Shown in pieces: positions 24,921 to 33,847 of a stretch of 64,000 bases of DNA. Below the pieces are notes generated by a model, which worked only from the letters and a program-made list of their open reading frames with translations, had not been told where the DNA came from and did no database searches. Source of the DNA: Neisseria sp. KEM232 (GTDB lineage: Bacteria > Pseudomonadota > Gammaproteobacteria > Burkholderiales > Neisseriaceae). The position numbers and the translations under genes are program-made. The first letter of the stretch is position 1; each line of letters starts with the position of its first letter. The stretch covers positions 434,001 through 498,000 of the forward strand of contig NZ_CP022527.1 in the NCBI RefSeq assembly GCF_002237445.1. The letters are read 5' to 3'.

Positions 24921-25913
24921 TTAGCGTTTTTCCAATTCCGCCTGCCAGTTTTCCAGTTCGCGCAAGTCTTCGGTTTCGTCGGCGGCCAGTTTGGCAGCTT
25001 TGCGTGCCTGGTTAAACAGCGCGTATTGTTCTTGGGCGAACAGCTCCATTTGGCGGTGCGTGCGGCCGCCTTTGTCTTGCAATACGGGGAAACCGTTGAA
25101 ACCAATCAGACTATCCACATTGCCGCGCCAGAAATCCAGCGTCAGGTCTTGGCGGTTTTTCACGCGCAGTTCCGCGCTTTCCAAGAAAATCATCACCAAA
25201 CGGTTGAGCGTGTCCAACTCGTCGGCAGACAGATAGTTTTTCGCCACCACAATATCGCCTTTACGCACTATCCTCCCTTTCCATGAGGTCAAGCCCATAT
25301 TCGGCAGCGCGGCATCGGCGCGGGTGCAGACCAGTTCGGCCGCCGTTTGGCGGGTAACGGCGAAAATCAGCTTGTTTTGCGTTTCGGCAAAAAACATCTG
25401 CGCCGCCTTATCGGTTTTGTCGTAGTCGCTGGATAGGGCGAACAAATCGCGCACTTTCTGATAAAACCGTGCTTCGCTGGCACGGATTTCGCGGATTTCC
25501 GCCAGCAGTTCGTCAAAATAATCTGTTCGCCCCTGCGGGTTTTTCAGCCGTTCTTTATCCAACACAAAACCCTTGTCCAAATAAGCGCGAAGCTGCGTAT
25601 TTGCCCAACGGCGGAACTGCACCCCGCGCGGGCTGCGGACGCGGAAACCGACTGCCAGAATCATATCCAGCGCGTAATGCTTGACCTGATACTGCTTGCC
25701 GTCTTGGGCAGTTATTAAGAAATCCTTAATAACTGAAACCTCGTTCAACTCTTTGTCTTCCAATATGTTTTTAATATGCGTAGCGATATTGGGCACAGAG
25801 GTGCTAAAAAGTTCGGCAAGCTGGTTTTGCGTGAGCCAAGCTTCGCCGTCGGACACCAGCAGGGAAACATGGCTTTGGCCGTCGTCGGTGTTGTAGATGA
25901 TTAGGTTGTCCAT
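24921..25913 (-). CDS. RhuM family protein
   Basis: 330-aa homolog of the RhuM virulence/accessory protein. The N-terminus has a DNA-binding-like region (WLTQNQLAELFSTSVPNIAT) followed by the family block VKHYALDMILAVGFRVRSPR and QFRRWANTQLRAYL. The C-terminal half contains the less conserved domain with LSADELDTLNRLVMIFLESAE. RhuM genes travel on islands and beside restriction or toxin-antitoxin genes, but none is seen here. ATG at 25913. Flanking hairpins use a non-AG uptake dialect, consistent with import. Confidence 0.9.
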   Translation of the reverse strand: MDNLIIYNTDDGQSHVSLLVSDGEAWLTQNQLAELFSTSVPNIATHIKNILEDKELNEVSVIKDFLITAQDGKQYQVKHYALDMILAVGFRVRSPRGVQFRRWANTQLRAYLDKGFVLDKERLKNPQGRTDYFDELLAEIREIRASEARFYQKVRDLFALSSDYDKTDKAAQMFFAETQNKLIFAVTRQTAAELVCTRADAALPNMGLTSWKGRIVRKGDIVVAKNYLSADELDTLNRLVMIFLESAELRVKNRQDLTLDFWRGNVDSLIGFNGFPVLQDKGGRTHRQMELFAQEQYALFNQARKAAKLAADETEDLRELENWQAELEKR

Positions 25914-25929
25914 AGGAATTCCGTTTGCG

Positions 25930-26063
25930 GCAGCCTGAAAGTAGGGACGGTTTCAGGCTGCTTGGGGTTGTGGAGTTGCCGATGGTATTTTAGCTGTATC
26001 CCAGCGGCGAGGCAGCCTGAAAACAGGGAGGCCGTCTGAAAGAGCAGTTTCAGACGGCCTTTT
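25930..26063. repeat. Adjacent uptake-sequence pairs of different dialects
   Basis: GCAGCCTGAAA and complement pair at 25930-25961. An exact AGGCAGCCTGAA lies at 26010-26021, only 7 bp from an exact AGGCCGTCTGAA at 26029-26040, which pairs with its own complement to 26063. Confidence 0.8.
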
Positions 26064-26149
26064 GGTAACTTGGGTTGAAAATCTAACACAAAACAGATGA
26101 TTTAACAGTTTTGTTGGGTCTTGACCCAACCTATGCTTGTTTAATTGGG

Positions 26150-26644
26150 TTATCCATGCCCATAACATTCAGGGCATGGATCCCCATCAACAAAGCCTGA
26201 ACCACTACAATAGCTACAATCTTCAGGTTCATATTCATCATGAAAATTTTTAATATTAACTTCAATTATCTCATCTTCTATTGTTATATGATACGAATCT
26301 TCCAGATATTGATTAAGCAACATAATGAAATCATCTAGACTAAAATTCGGATGATTTGTTTTAAAGCCTATTCTATCAAATCTTAGTTGCTCAAAATAAT
26401 CTATTTTGTATAATCCATAATGCACTACGTCTTTATAGTATTCACAATAATCTTTCTCTAAGAAAGATACTCTTCTCTTTCTGTAATCAGACATATCAGT
26501 AACTTCATCTTTGGATATGCCTAGTATTTTCATAATAAATCCATACTCCAATCTCTCCATGTTATTATTCGCTTCTAAATACTTATCTTGGAGAAATTGA
26601 TCCCTATAGTAATCATATCCATCACGAGATTCATTGTCGTACAT
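26150..26644 (-). CDS. AT-rich orphan protein with C-terminal CxxCxGxG zinc motif
   Basis: 164-aa protein whose base composition is strikingly AT-rich against the GC-rich surroundings, a strong sign of transfer. The N-terminal ~130 residues are Tyr/Asp/Glu-rich and helical, with no recognised domain. The C-terminus is CSYCSGSGFVDGDPCPECYG, one DnaJ-type cysteine-rich repeat pair (CxxCxGxG...CxxCxGxG) expected to bind one zinc. No RNA or phage gene is next to it. It might be an immunity or anti-defence type cargo gene, but that is only a guess. ATG at 26644. Confidence 0.7.
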   Translation of the reverse strand: MYDNESRDGYDYYRDQFLQDKYLEANNNMERLEYGFIMKILGISKDEVTDMSDYRKRRVSFLEKDYCEYYKDVVHYGLYKIDYFEQLRFDRIGFKTNHPNFSLDDFIMLLNQYLEDSYHITIEDEIIEVNIKNFHDEYEPEDCSYCSGSGFVDGDPCPECYGHG

Positions 26645-26707
26645 AATTATTTCTTTCTGTCTTAAATTCTTGAAAGTTGATTATACCATATTGTTATTTT
26701 TAAGCAG

Positions 26708-29536
26708 CTACCCTTTCAACCTCGTCAACTGCCCTTCCACTTTCCCCATCTTATCCACCAACTCCGCCAAATCCGCCCTATCCTTCTCCACCAGATGCGC
26801 GGGGGCTTTGTCGGTGTAGCCGGGTTTGGAGAGTTTGGCGTTCAGCTTGTCCAAAGCCTTTTGCAGTTTTTCGGCTTCTTTGGTCAAACGCGCGGTTTCG
26901 GCGGCTTTGTCAATTTCCACTTTGAGCATCAGGCGTGCGCCGTTGCAGACGGCGACGGGGGCGTCTTCGGCTTCGGGCAGTTTGTCCACCAGCTTGGCTT
27001 CGGTGAGGCGGGTGAGGGCGGGCAGGTATTCGAGGCAGTCGGCCAAGTCGCTGCCGCCTTCGACAAACAGCGGGGCTTTAACGTTTGGCGCGATGCCCAT
27101 TTCGCCGCGCAGTTTGCGCACTTCGTCGGCCAAATCTTTCAGACTGGCCATTTTGTCAAAGGCGGCGGAGACGATTTTCTCCGGGTCGGCTTCGGGGTAG
27201 GCGGCGAGCATGATGCTGTCGCTGTGTTTGGCGTTGGCCAGCGGGGCGACGGTTTGCCAGAGTTCTTCGGTGATAAAGGGCATGATGGGGTGCAAGAGGC
27301 GCAGGATGGCTTCGAGTACGCGCACGAGGGTGCGGCGGGTGGTGCGTTGGGTGGTGGGGCAGCCGGTTTGGATTTGCACTTTGGCAAGCTCGATGTACCA
27401 GTCGCAGTATTCGTTCCACACGAATTCGTATAGCGTTTGCGCGGCCAAGTCGAAGCGGTAGGTTTCAAAGGCTTCGGCAACGGCGGCTTCGGCTTGTTGC
27501 AGTTTGCCGATAATCCATTGGTCGGCAAAGGTAAACGCCAATGGCTGCATTTCGTCTTGGCCGCAGTCTTGGTTTTCGGTGTTCATCAACACGAAGTTGG
27601 TGGCGTTCCACAATTTATTGCAAAAGTTGCGGTAGCCTTCGGCGCGTTTGAAGTCGAAGTTTACGCTGCGGCCGAGGCTGGCGTAGCTGGCCATGGTGAA
27701 ACGCAATGCGTCTGCCCCCATGGCGGGGATGCCTTCGGGGAACAGTTTTTCGGTGGTTTTTTTCACGGCGGGGGCGGTTTCGGGCTTGCGCAGGCCGGTA
27801 GTGCGTTTGATAAGCAGTTTTTCCAAGTCGATGCCGTCAATCAAATCGACGGGGTCGATGACGTTGCCTTCGGATTTGGACATTTTTTTGCCTTCGTGGT
27901 CGCGCACGATGCCGTGGATGTACACGTCTTTAAACGGCACTTTGCCGGTGAAATGCGTGGTCATCATAATCATGCGGGCCACCCAGAAGAAGATGATTTC
28001 GTAGCCCGTTACCAAGACATTGCTGGGCAGAAAGGCTTTGAGTTCGGGCGTTTCAGACGGCCAGCCGAGCGTGGAGAAGGGCACGAGGGCGGAGGAGAAC
28101 CATGTATCCAATACGTCTTCGTCGCGGGTGAGTTTCAGGCTGTCTGCCTGTTTTTGCGCGTCTTCTTCGCTGCGGGCAACGTAGTAATTGCCGTTTTCGT
28201 CATACCACGCGGGGATTTGGTGCCCCCACCAAAGTTGGCGCGAGATGCACCAGTCTTGGATGTTGTTCATCCATTGGTTATAGGTATTGACCCAGTTTTC
28301 GGGGATGAAGCGTACCGCGCCGCTGTCCACCGCCTTTTTCGCCTTTTCCGCCAAACTCAGGCCGCGGTATTCGCTGTTCGGCTCGATGCCCTGCGGCTTG
28401 GCATTCATGGCGACAAACCATTGGCTGGTCAGCATCGGTTCAATCACTGAGCCTGTACGGTCGCCTTTGGGCGTCATCAGCTTGTGCGGTTTGATTTCCT
28501 GCAAAAAGCCCTGTTCTTTCAGGTCGGCCACGATTTGTTTGCGCGCGGCAAAGCGGTCCAAGCCTGCGTATTGTTCAGGCAGCCTGAAACCCGGTTGCGC
28601 TTCGCCTTTGTAGTTGAACACTTCGGCATCGCTCAGGATTTTTGCTTTTAAATCAAACACGTTTACCAGTTTGGTGTCGTGGCGTTTGCCTACTTCGTAG
28701 TCGTTGAAATCGTGCGCGGGGGTGATTTTCACGCAGCCTGTGCCGAAATCTTTTTCCACGTATTCGTCGGCAATCACGGGGATGGTGCGGCCGGTGAGCG
28801 GCAATACCAGCTCTTTGCCGATAAAACGCGCGTAGCGTTCGTCTTCGGGGTGCACCGCTACCGCCACGTCGCCCAGCATGGTTTCGGGGCGGGTGGTGGC
28901 GACGATAAGGCCGTCTGAACCGTCGGCGAGCGGATAGCGGATATGCCACATCGAGCCGTCTTCTTCCACGCTTTCCACTTCCAAATCGGATACCGCCGTA
29001 CCCAGCACCGGGTCCCAGTTCACCAGCCGCTTGCCGCGATAAATCAAGCTCTGCTCAAACAGGCGCACGAATACTTCGGTAACCGTCTCGGCGCGCACGT
29101 CGTCCATCGTGAAATACTCGCGCTGCCAGTCTGCCGAGCAGCCGACGCGGCGCATCTGCTGCGTAATCGTGCCGCCGGAGAGGTTTTTCCACGCCCACAC
29201 TTTTTCCAAGAATTTTTCACGCCCCAAATCGTGGCGCGACACGCCTTCGGCGGCAAGCTGGCGCTCCACCACAATCTGCGTGGCAATGCCCGCGTGGTCG
29301 GTGCCCGGAATCCACGCGGTGTTGCGGCCTTTCATGCGGTAGTAGCGCGTGAGGCCGTCCATAATCGTCTGGTTAAACGCGTGCCCCATGTGCAGCGTGC
29401 CGGTTACGTTGGGCGGGGGAAGCTGGATGGCAAACGAGGGTTTCGCCAAATCCATATCGGGGGCGAAATAGCCTTTGCTTTCCCAGTTTTGGTAGTGTTT
29501 GCTTTCGATGTCAGAGGGGGAGTATTTGTCGAGCAT
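26708..29536 (-). CDS. valS: Valyl-tRNA synthetase
   Basis: Class I aminoacyl-tRNA synthetase of 942 aa. The signature LPPPNVTGTLHMGHAF contains the HIGH-type motif, KKMSKSEGN is the KMSKS loop, and the CP1 editing domain lies between. The C-terminal coiled-coil arm (~880-942) is present. Start at ATG 29536 (MLDKYSPSDI); upstream codons in the same frame are DUS-derived. An exact AGGCAGCCTGAA at 28577-28588, not the local dialect, lies within the coding sequence. Confidence 0.97.
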   Translation of the reverse strand: MLDKYSPSDIESKHYQNWESKGYFAPDMDLAKPSFAIQLPPPNVTGTLHMGHAFNQTIMDGLTRYYRMKGRNTAWIPGTDHAGIATQIVVERQLAAEGVSRHDLGREKFLEKVWAWKNLSGGTITQQMRRVGCSADWQREYFTMDDVRAETVTEVFVRLFEQSLIYRGKRLVNWDPVLGTAVSDLEVESVEEDGSMWHIRYPLADGSDGLIVATTRPETMLGDVAVAVHPEDERYARFIGKELVLPLTGRTIPVIADEYVEKDFGTGCVKITPAHDFNDYEVGKRHDTKLVNVFDLKAKILSDAEVFNYKGEAQPGFRLPEQYAGLDRFAARKQIVADLKEQGFLQEIKPHKLMTPKGDRTGSVIEPMLTSQWFVAMNAKPQGIEPNSEYRGLSLAEKAKKAVDSGAVRFIPENWVNTYNQWMNNIQDWCISRQLWWGHQIPAWYDENGNYYVARSEEDAQKQADSLKLTRDEDVLDTWFSSALVPFSTLGWPSETPELKAFLPSNVLVTGYEIIFFWVARMIMMTTHFTGKVPFKDVYIHGIVRDHEGKKMSKSEGNVIDPVDLIDGIDLEKLLIKRTTGLRKPETAPAVKKTTEKLFPEGIPAMGADALRFTMASYASLGRSVNFDFKRAEGYRNFCNKLWNATNFVLMNTENQDCGQDEMQPLAFTFADQWIIGKLQQAEAAVAEAFETYRFDLAAQTLYEFVWNEYCDWYIELAKVQIQTGCPTTQRTTRRTLVRVLEAILRLLHPIMPFITEELWQTVAPLANAKHSDSIMLAAYPEADPEKIVSAAFDKMASLKDLADEVRKLRGEMGIAPNVKAPLFVEGGSDLADCLEYLPALTRLTEAKLVDKLPEAEDAPVAVCNGARLMLKVEIDKAAETARLTKEAEKLQKALDKLNAKLSKPGYTDKAPAHLVEKDRADLAELVDKMGKVEGQLTRLKG

Positions 29537-29658
29537 GGGGAGGTTTCTGTATTGATTTGAAAACAGCGGATTATAGCGCAAAGGCCGTCTGAAAAAAGCA
29601 ATCCCCAAGCGGCGCGGCGCTTGGGGATATGGGTTTGGGAAGTGGATACATCGCTGTT

Positions 29659-29952
29659 TCAGGGATTTTCTGTTTTTTCGAGTTGTTTGAGCAGGCGGTG
29701 GTAGGTTTCGGCTTCCTGTTCTTTAAGCAGTTTGAGCAGGTGGTAGTCGCGACCGTTTACTTTTTCCAAATCGACGCGCTCGATGTGTACCAGGCGCAGC
29801 AGCTCGCGCACGGGCTTGGGCATATTACGGCCGGATTCGTAGCGGGAACCGCCGGATTGGGTAACACCGATTTTGCTCCAGAATTCGCTTTGATTCAGGC
29901 CGAGCTTTTTCCGTATGTCACGGATGTTTGACAGTTGGGGAAATGTAGACAT
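29659..29952 (-). CDS. XRE-family helix-turn-helix protein, 97 aa
   Basis: Small DNA-binding protein: residues ~8-60 form an HTH_3-type domain (IRDIRKKLGLNQSEFWSKIG, then VTQSGGSRYESGRNMP) followed by a helical tail. ATG at 29952 follows AAGGAAGTTAAGA. Likely a repressor or stress regulator; its target is unknown but may include its own promoter region. Orphan between valS and map, both on the same strand. Confidence 0.8.
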   Translation of the reverse strand: MSTFPQLSNIRDIRKKLGLNQSEFWSKIGVTQSGGSRYESGRNMPKPVRELLRLVHIERVDLEKVNGRDYHLLKLLKEQEAETYHRLLKQLEKTENP

Positions 29953-30362
29953 TCTTAACTTCCTTAACAAATAACAGACTTTTTTCTTAATGCGGTGCGG
30001 AAATCCGACTCTGAGGGACGGTTTCCTACCCATTTTCACGTGTGGGAATTATAGAGACGGGATATTCGGATTTAAACCCTGTTTTCAACAACTTAATCAA
30101 AATTTAAAATCTATCTGACTATGCCAACCAAAACATTTAATTCCGATACTTATCCATACCGAAATTAATCATTACAAACAAACCTTATCCGAACCAAACC
30201 GAATCTTGTGTGTAGTATAAAGTAACCGAGCCGAAAATAAAAGGTTATTTTTTAGAACAAACGGCGCAAATCAGTATAATTTAAAAACAATAACGCCGTG
30301 TGACTATACCACCACGGCGCTCTGTTTTTTTACACTGCTTAACGTTTTGTTTTCTCTGCGGC
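29953..30362. other. AT-rich gene-free region with promoter-like elements
   Basis: 410 bp, AT-rich. On the minus strand a TATAAT (30048-30053) with TTTAAA 17 bp upstream (30071-30076) could drive the HTH gene. A hairpin with arms GCCGTG/CACGGC near 30294-30326 followed by T7 on the plus strand can terminate map in the opposite direction only weakly. A plus-strand TATAAT at 30275-30280 has no good -35. No gene seen. Confidence 0.5.
30048..30076 (-). promoter_or_regulatory. Candidate sigma-70 promoter for the HTH gene
   Basis: Minus-strand -10 TATAAT (30048-30053) and -35 TTTAAA (30071-30076), 17-bp spacer, about 95 bp ahead of the ATG at 29952. Confidence 0.45.
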
Positions 30363-31139
30363 TTACGGCTTGCCGCTTGCGGGGCTGACGGTGAGGATTT
30401 CGTATCCTGTTTCGGTCACCAGCACCTCGTGTTCCCACTGGGCGGAGAGCGAGCGGTCTTTGGTGACCACTGTCCAGCCGTCGGCCAGGATTTTCAGATG
30501 GCGTTTGCCTTGGTTGATCATCGGTTCGACGGTGAAAATCATGCCGGGTTTCAACACCAGCCCATGTCCTTTGCGGCCGTAGTGCAGCACCTGCGGTTCG
30601 CAGTGGAATTCGCGGCCGATGCCGTGGCCGCAGAATTCCTGCACCACGGAATAGCCCGCGTTTTCGGCCACCTGCTGGCAGGCATGGCCGACGTCGCCGA
30701 GCGTGGCACCGGGTTTGACTTCGGCGATGCCCGCCATCATGGCTTCGTGCGTCACGTCGATCAGTCGGCGGGCGACGGGGGAAATCGTGCCGACGGCGTA
30801 CATGCGGCTGGAATCGCCGTGGAAGCCGTCTTTTTTGATGGTGACGTCGATATTGACGATGTCGCCGTTTTTCAGCGGTTTGTCGTTGGGGATGCCGTGG
30901 CAGATAACGTTGTTGACGGATGTGCAGCAGGATTTGGGATACGGCGGGTTGCCGTAGTTCAGCGGCGCGGGATAGCCGCCCTGTACGTTGACGTGGTAGT
31001 CGTAGATGAGTTTGTCGATTTCGTTGGTGGTGACGCCGGGTTTGACGAATTGGCCGATGTAGTCGAGCGCTTCGGCGGCCAGGCGGCCGAGTTCGCGCAT
31101 TTTTTCGATTTCTTCGGGGGTGTGGATGATTACTGCCAT
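30363..31139 (-). CDS. map: Methionine aminopeptidase type I
   Basis: 258-aa enzyme removing N-terminal Met from nascent proteins. Pita-bread fold with metal ligands in VNIDVTIKKDGFHGDSSRMY (two Asp), CGHGIGREFH (His), FTVEPMI (Glu) and EHEVLVTE (Glu). ATG at 31139 gives MAVIIHTPEEI; a TTG upstream is less likely. Class without an SH3-like extension. Confidence 0.96.
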   Translation of the reverse strand: MAVIIHTPEEIEKMRELGRLAAEALDYIGQFVKPGVTTNEIDKLIYDYHVNVQGGYPAPLNYGNPPYPKSCCTSVNNVICHGIPNDKPLKNGDIVNIDVTIKKDGFHGDSSRMYAVGTISPVARRLIDVTHEAMMAGIAEVKPGATLGDVGHACQQVAENAGYSVVQEFCGHGIGREFHCEPQVLHYGRKGHGLVLKPGMIFTVEPMINQGKRHLKILADGWTVVTKDRSLSAQWEHEVLVTETGYEILTVSPASGKP

Positions 31140-31200
31140 AGCGGTTTTGCCGTTTATCAATCAATAAATAATGAGGCGGCGATTATAGCGCGAAACGGCA

Positions 31201-31234
31201 AAGGCCGTCTGAAAGCGGGGTTTCAGACGGCCTT
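31201..31234 (-). terminator. DUS inverted-pair terminator
   Basis: AAGGCCGTCTGAAAGC and partner just after the GNAT-fusion stop codon. Confidence 0.65.
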
Positions 31235-31248
31235 CAAACTGCGGCGGC

Positions 31249-32079
31249 TCAAGGGCGGAAGGAATCGGTTTGGCAGACGAAGCGGTAGGCGCCGATGGCA
31301 AAGCCGTGGCGAAAATAGAGGCGGTGCGCTTCGGCGCGTTCGAGACCCGCATCGGCAGCGGCGTGGATTTGTGCAATGTTTTCGGCCCGCGCGAACGCGG
31401 CCACGGCTTGCAGCAGCAGGCGGCAGCAGCCGCGCCCGCGCATCTGCGGCACGGTAACCAAATCATCAATCAGAATATGCCTGCCCGCCGAGAGGCTGGT
31501 GGCGGTGCGCAGGCCGCATACGGCGACGGCGTTGTTTTTGCCCGCTTCAAACACGCCGAACAAGCGGTAGCCTTCGGGGCGCTGGCCGTTGTCCACCTGC
31601 TCGGCGAAGCGGTTGGCATCGGTCAGCTCGGGGCGCAATACGCTTAACGCGGGGAAGGCCAGCTTGGTGTCGCCCGCTGCAATTTCGCGCACGATCAGGC
31701 TGTGTTCCGCCTCTGTTACGGGGGCGGGCTGCGGCGCGGGGGCGCTTTGTTCCGACACGGGCGCTGCGGCGGGCGGCTGTTCGCGCGTCAGGGCGGCGAG
31801 GCCGTCTGCATCGAGCACCTGCAAATCGTTGTCGGCGGCAAAGTCCATCAGGAAGCGGAACATCGGCGGATTGATGGTTTCCAACCTCGTACCCACGGCG
31901 ACGCTGCGCACTTTGCCGACCAGAAGCGGCCGCACCCATTCGTGGTAGGACAGGCGGTTGCCCTTGTCGAACGACGACAGGATGCCGCACAGGCGTTCCG
32001 CCCAATCGCTCGGACGGAAGACTTTGCCTTTGCAGGTTGTGCCGTAGATAACGATTTCGTCGGGGTTGGGGGTGAACAT
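31249..32079 (-). CDS. DUF3579 domain fused to a GNAT acetyltransferase
   Basis: 276-aa two-domain protein. Residues 1-100 match the betaproteobacterial DUF3579 pattern (EIVIYGTTCKGKVFRPSDWAERLCG... LETINPPMFRFLMDFAADN). A Pro/Ala linker (~102-120) leads to a GNAT domain with the acetyl-CoA loop VPQMRGRGCCRLLL (Q/RxxGxG/A-like) and a C-terminal HRLYFRHGF. The fusion links a small uncharacterised domain to an acetyltransferase with unknown acceptor. ATG at 32079. Confidence 0.85.
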   Translation of the reverse strand: MFTPNPDEIVIYGTTCKGKVFRPSDWAERLCGILSSFDKGNRLSYHEWVRPLLVGKVRSVAVGTRLETINPPMFRFLMDFAADNDLQVLDADGLAALTREQPPAAAPVSEQSAPAPQPAPVTEAEHSLIVREIAAGDTKLAFPALSVLRPELTDANRFAEQVDNGQRPEGYRLFGVFEAGKNNAVAVCGLRTATSLSAGRHILIDDLVTVPQMRGRGCCRLLLQAVAAFARAENIAQIHAAADAGLERAEAHRLYFRHGFAIGAYRFVCQTDSFRP

Positions 32080-32461
32080 CGCGGCCTCTTTTCTTGGTTT
32101 TTTCGCAGACTGTGAGGGGGCGGATTATAGCGCAGGAGGAGGACAGGCGCAGCCGCGCGCCAAAGGCCGTCTGAAAGCGGATCTCCAATGAAGTTGGCAC
32201 AGAAAACGCGTTTCAGACGACCTTTTTGTTCCGGTGCGGGAAAAGTTACGGAGGCTTGTAAACGCCGTTTGCGTGCAGGCGGGAGCGGACTTTGCCTGCG
32301 CGGATTCGTCACACGAGCTCAATATAACGGCATCCGTTTCCGGCGCTTCCTTCGCTGGGACATTGAGGCCGTCTGAAACGCGCCCGTACGGTTTTAACTT
32401 CGTGAAATCCTTGCTTTCAGACGGCCTGAACACGGCGCGGCAACGGAGCGGGAACGCGTTT
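32080..32461. other. Gene-free stretch with uptake sequences
   Basis: 382 bp between two minus-strand genes. It holds five AG-DUS or near-DUS sequences and two copies of the extended DUS-linked motif (32163-32200 and 32391-32427, the latter inverted). A minus-strand TATAAT near 32123 is a possible -10 for the DUF3579-GNAT gene. No gene recognised. Confidence 0.55.
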
Positions 32462-33298
32462 TCAGACGGCCTTAAAGTGTTCCCATACCGGCCGGCAGCC
32501 TTTCGGCAATTCGGGACACGCGCCGAGGATGCCGCCGGAGAAGTCGCCCAAGCGGTGGAAATCGCTGCCTGCGCTGGCGAGCAGGCCGTAGCGTTCGGCG
32601 AGCAGGGCGTAGTTGAGGCTGTCGTTTTTGCTGCAGCTGCCGCTGTGCACTTCGATACCCGCGCCGCCCAAGGCTTTGAATTCTTCAAACAGGCGGCGTT
32701 TGGCGGTGGCGGAAAAGCCGTAGCGCATGGGGTGGGCAACCACGGCGAGGCCGCCCGCGCCGTTGACGGCGGCCACGCAGTCGGCCAGCTCTGCCCATTG
32801 GTGCGGCACGGCGCAGGATTTGCCCTCGCCCAGATATTTGGTGAACGCCTGCTGTTTGTTGCGGACATGGCCTTGTTGGATAAGGAAGTCGGCGATGTGG
32901 GTGCGGCTGACCATTTCGGGGTTGGCGGCCAGCGCGAGCGCGCCTTCGTATGCGCCGACGATGCCTTTTTTCTCCAGCTTGGCGGCGATGGCTTCGAGGC
33001 GTTTCAGACGGCCTTGGCGCACGGCGGCAAGCAGGTTTTGCAGCGCGGTGTTGTTCTCGTCAAAATCAAGGCCGACGATGTGGACGGTGTTGCCGTGCCA
33101 CGTTACCGAGATTTCCACGCCGCTGACAAAGCGCAAACCGAGCGCGGCGGCTTCGGCGCGGGCTTCGGCGAGGCCGCCGGTGTGGTCGTGGTCGGTGAGC
33201 GCGAGCAGGGTGCAGCCGTTTTGATACGCGAGGCGCACGACTTCGGCGGGGCTTAAGCGGCCGTCTGAAACGGTGGAATGGCAGTGCAAATCTATCAT
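32462..33298 (-). CDS. rnm: PHP-domain phosphoesterase, RNase AM type
   Basis: 278-aa PHP-domain metallo-phosphoesterase of the YciV/TrpH group, which hydrolyses 3',5'-nucleoside bisphosphates and trims 5' ends of small rRNAs. The metal-binding motifs are DLHCHSTVSDG at the N-terminus, ALTDHDHTGGL, the Glu in GVEIS, and downstream His/Asp in AHPMRYG and GSDFHRLG. ATG at 33298. A DUS-encoded QGRLKRLE lies near residue 97. Confidence 0.92.
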   Translation of the reverse strand: MIDLHCHSTVSDGRLSPAEVVRLAYQNGCTLLALTDHDHTGGLAEARAEAAALGLRFVSGVEISVTWHGNTVHIVGLDFDENNTALQNLLAAVRQGRLKRLEAIAAKLEKKGIVGAYEGALALAANPEMVSRTHIADFLIQQGHVRNKQQAFTKYLGEGKSCAVPHQWAELADCVAAVNGAGGLAVVAHPMRYGFSATAKRRLFEEFKALGGAGIEVHSGSCSKNDSLNYALLAERYGLLASAGSDFHRLGDFSGGILGACPELPKGCRPVWEHFKAV

Positions 33299-33307
33299 AA
33301 TGTACTT

Positions 33308-33499
33308 TCAGACGGCCTCATTATTTTGATTTTCCAACTGTTTTTTCTGTGCGTCGTAGGCCGCTTTTTCGCGGCGGTAGATTTCAAAAGTGCAGGCATC
33401 GCCGCATTCGCTGCCGCAGCATTCCCAGTCTTCGGGGCGCACGGGTTCGGGCAGCAGATTTTCAGACGGCCTCATATCAGGCTTCGGGGTCGCAGCCAT
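33308..33499 (-). CDS. Small oxidoreductase-like domain protein
   Basis: 63-aa protein carrying PEDWECCGSECGDACTFEIY, the Cys-rich signature of the oxidoreductase-like (PF09791) family. Start chosen at ATG 33499, overlapping the end of the S4-domain gene by 23 bases; a TTG further upstream is possible. MRPSENL at residue ~9 and the EAV ending are uptake-sequence coded. Likely binds metal; role unknown. Confidence 0.75.
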   Translation of the reverse strand: MAATPKPDMRPSENLLPEPVRPEDWECCGSECGDACTFEIYRREKAAYDAQKKQLENQNNEAV

Positions 33500-33710
33500 T
33501 GGCAATCTCCAATCTTGCGCCGTCAAACTCAATCACTTCGCCGCCGTGTATTTTCGCCGTTTTGCGTGTTTCCACTTCGCCGTTACGCAACACGTTTCCC
33601 GCCGCAATCAGCATTTTCGCCTGCCCGCCGCTTTCGGCCAATCCGGCGAGTTTCAACAGGTCGCACAGGGCGATGTATTCTTTGTCTTCCAAGTAAACGA
33701 CGGCTTCCAT
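33477..33710 (-). CDS. S4-domain RNA-binding protein (YbcJ-like)
   Basis: 77-aa protein that is essentially one S4 RNA-binding domain: LCDLLKLAGLAESGGQAKML followed by GNVLRNGEVETRKTAKI and an acidic strand. Similar stand-alone S4 proteins bind structured RNA on or near the ribosome. ATG at 33710. Overlaps the downstream small oxidoreductase-like gene, so the two are coupled. Confidence 0.88.
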   Translation of the reverse strand: MEAVVYLEDKEYIALCDLLKLAGLAESGGQAKMLIAAGNVLRNGEVETRKTAKIHGGEVIEFDGARLEIANGCDPEA

Positions 33711-33804
33711 AGATAATCCTTTTTAGAAATGAACGGATTATAGCGTATATCAACCGCATTCGGCGACCTTGACAGCGCGGATTGCACTCAACTATGATTC
33801 GCTT

Positions 33805-33828
33805 AATATATAAAATTTTTTATATATT
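33805..33828. promoter_or_regulatory. Perfect AT-only dyad, candidate ArsR-family operator
   Basis: 11-bp arms AATATATAAAA and TTTTATATATT around a TT centre. It lies 20 bp upstream of the DUF2892 start codon and overlaps where the -10 region must be. ArsR/BigR/YgaV repressors bind AT-rich dyads of this kind, and an ArsR-type gene follows at 34676. Confidence 0.55.
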
Positions 33829-33847
33829 TAACTCAGGAGATGAAGCC

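Noticed and set aside
30275..30340. Possible plus-strand small RNA: TATAAT followed by a hairpin and T7
   Set aside because: No acceptable -35 and the transcript would be little more than the hairpin; it is better explained as a terminator region for map.
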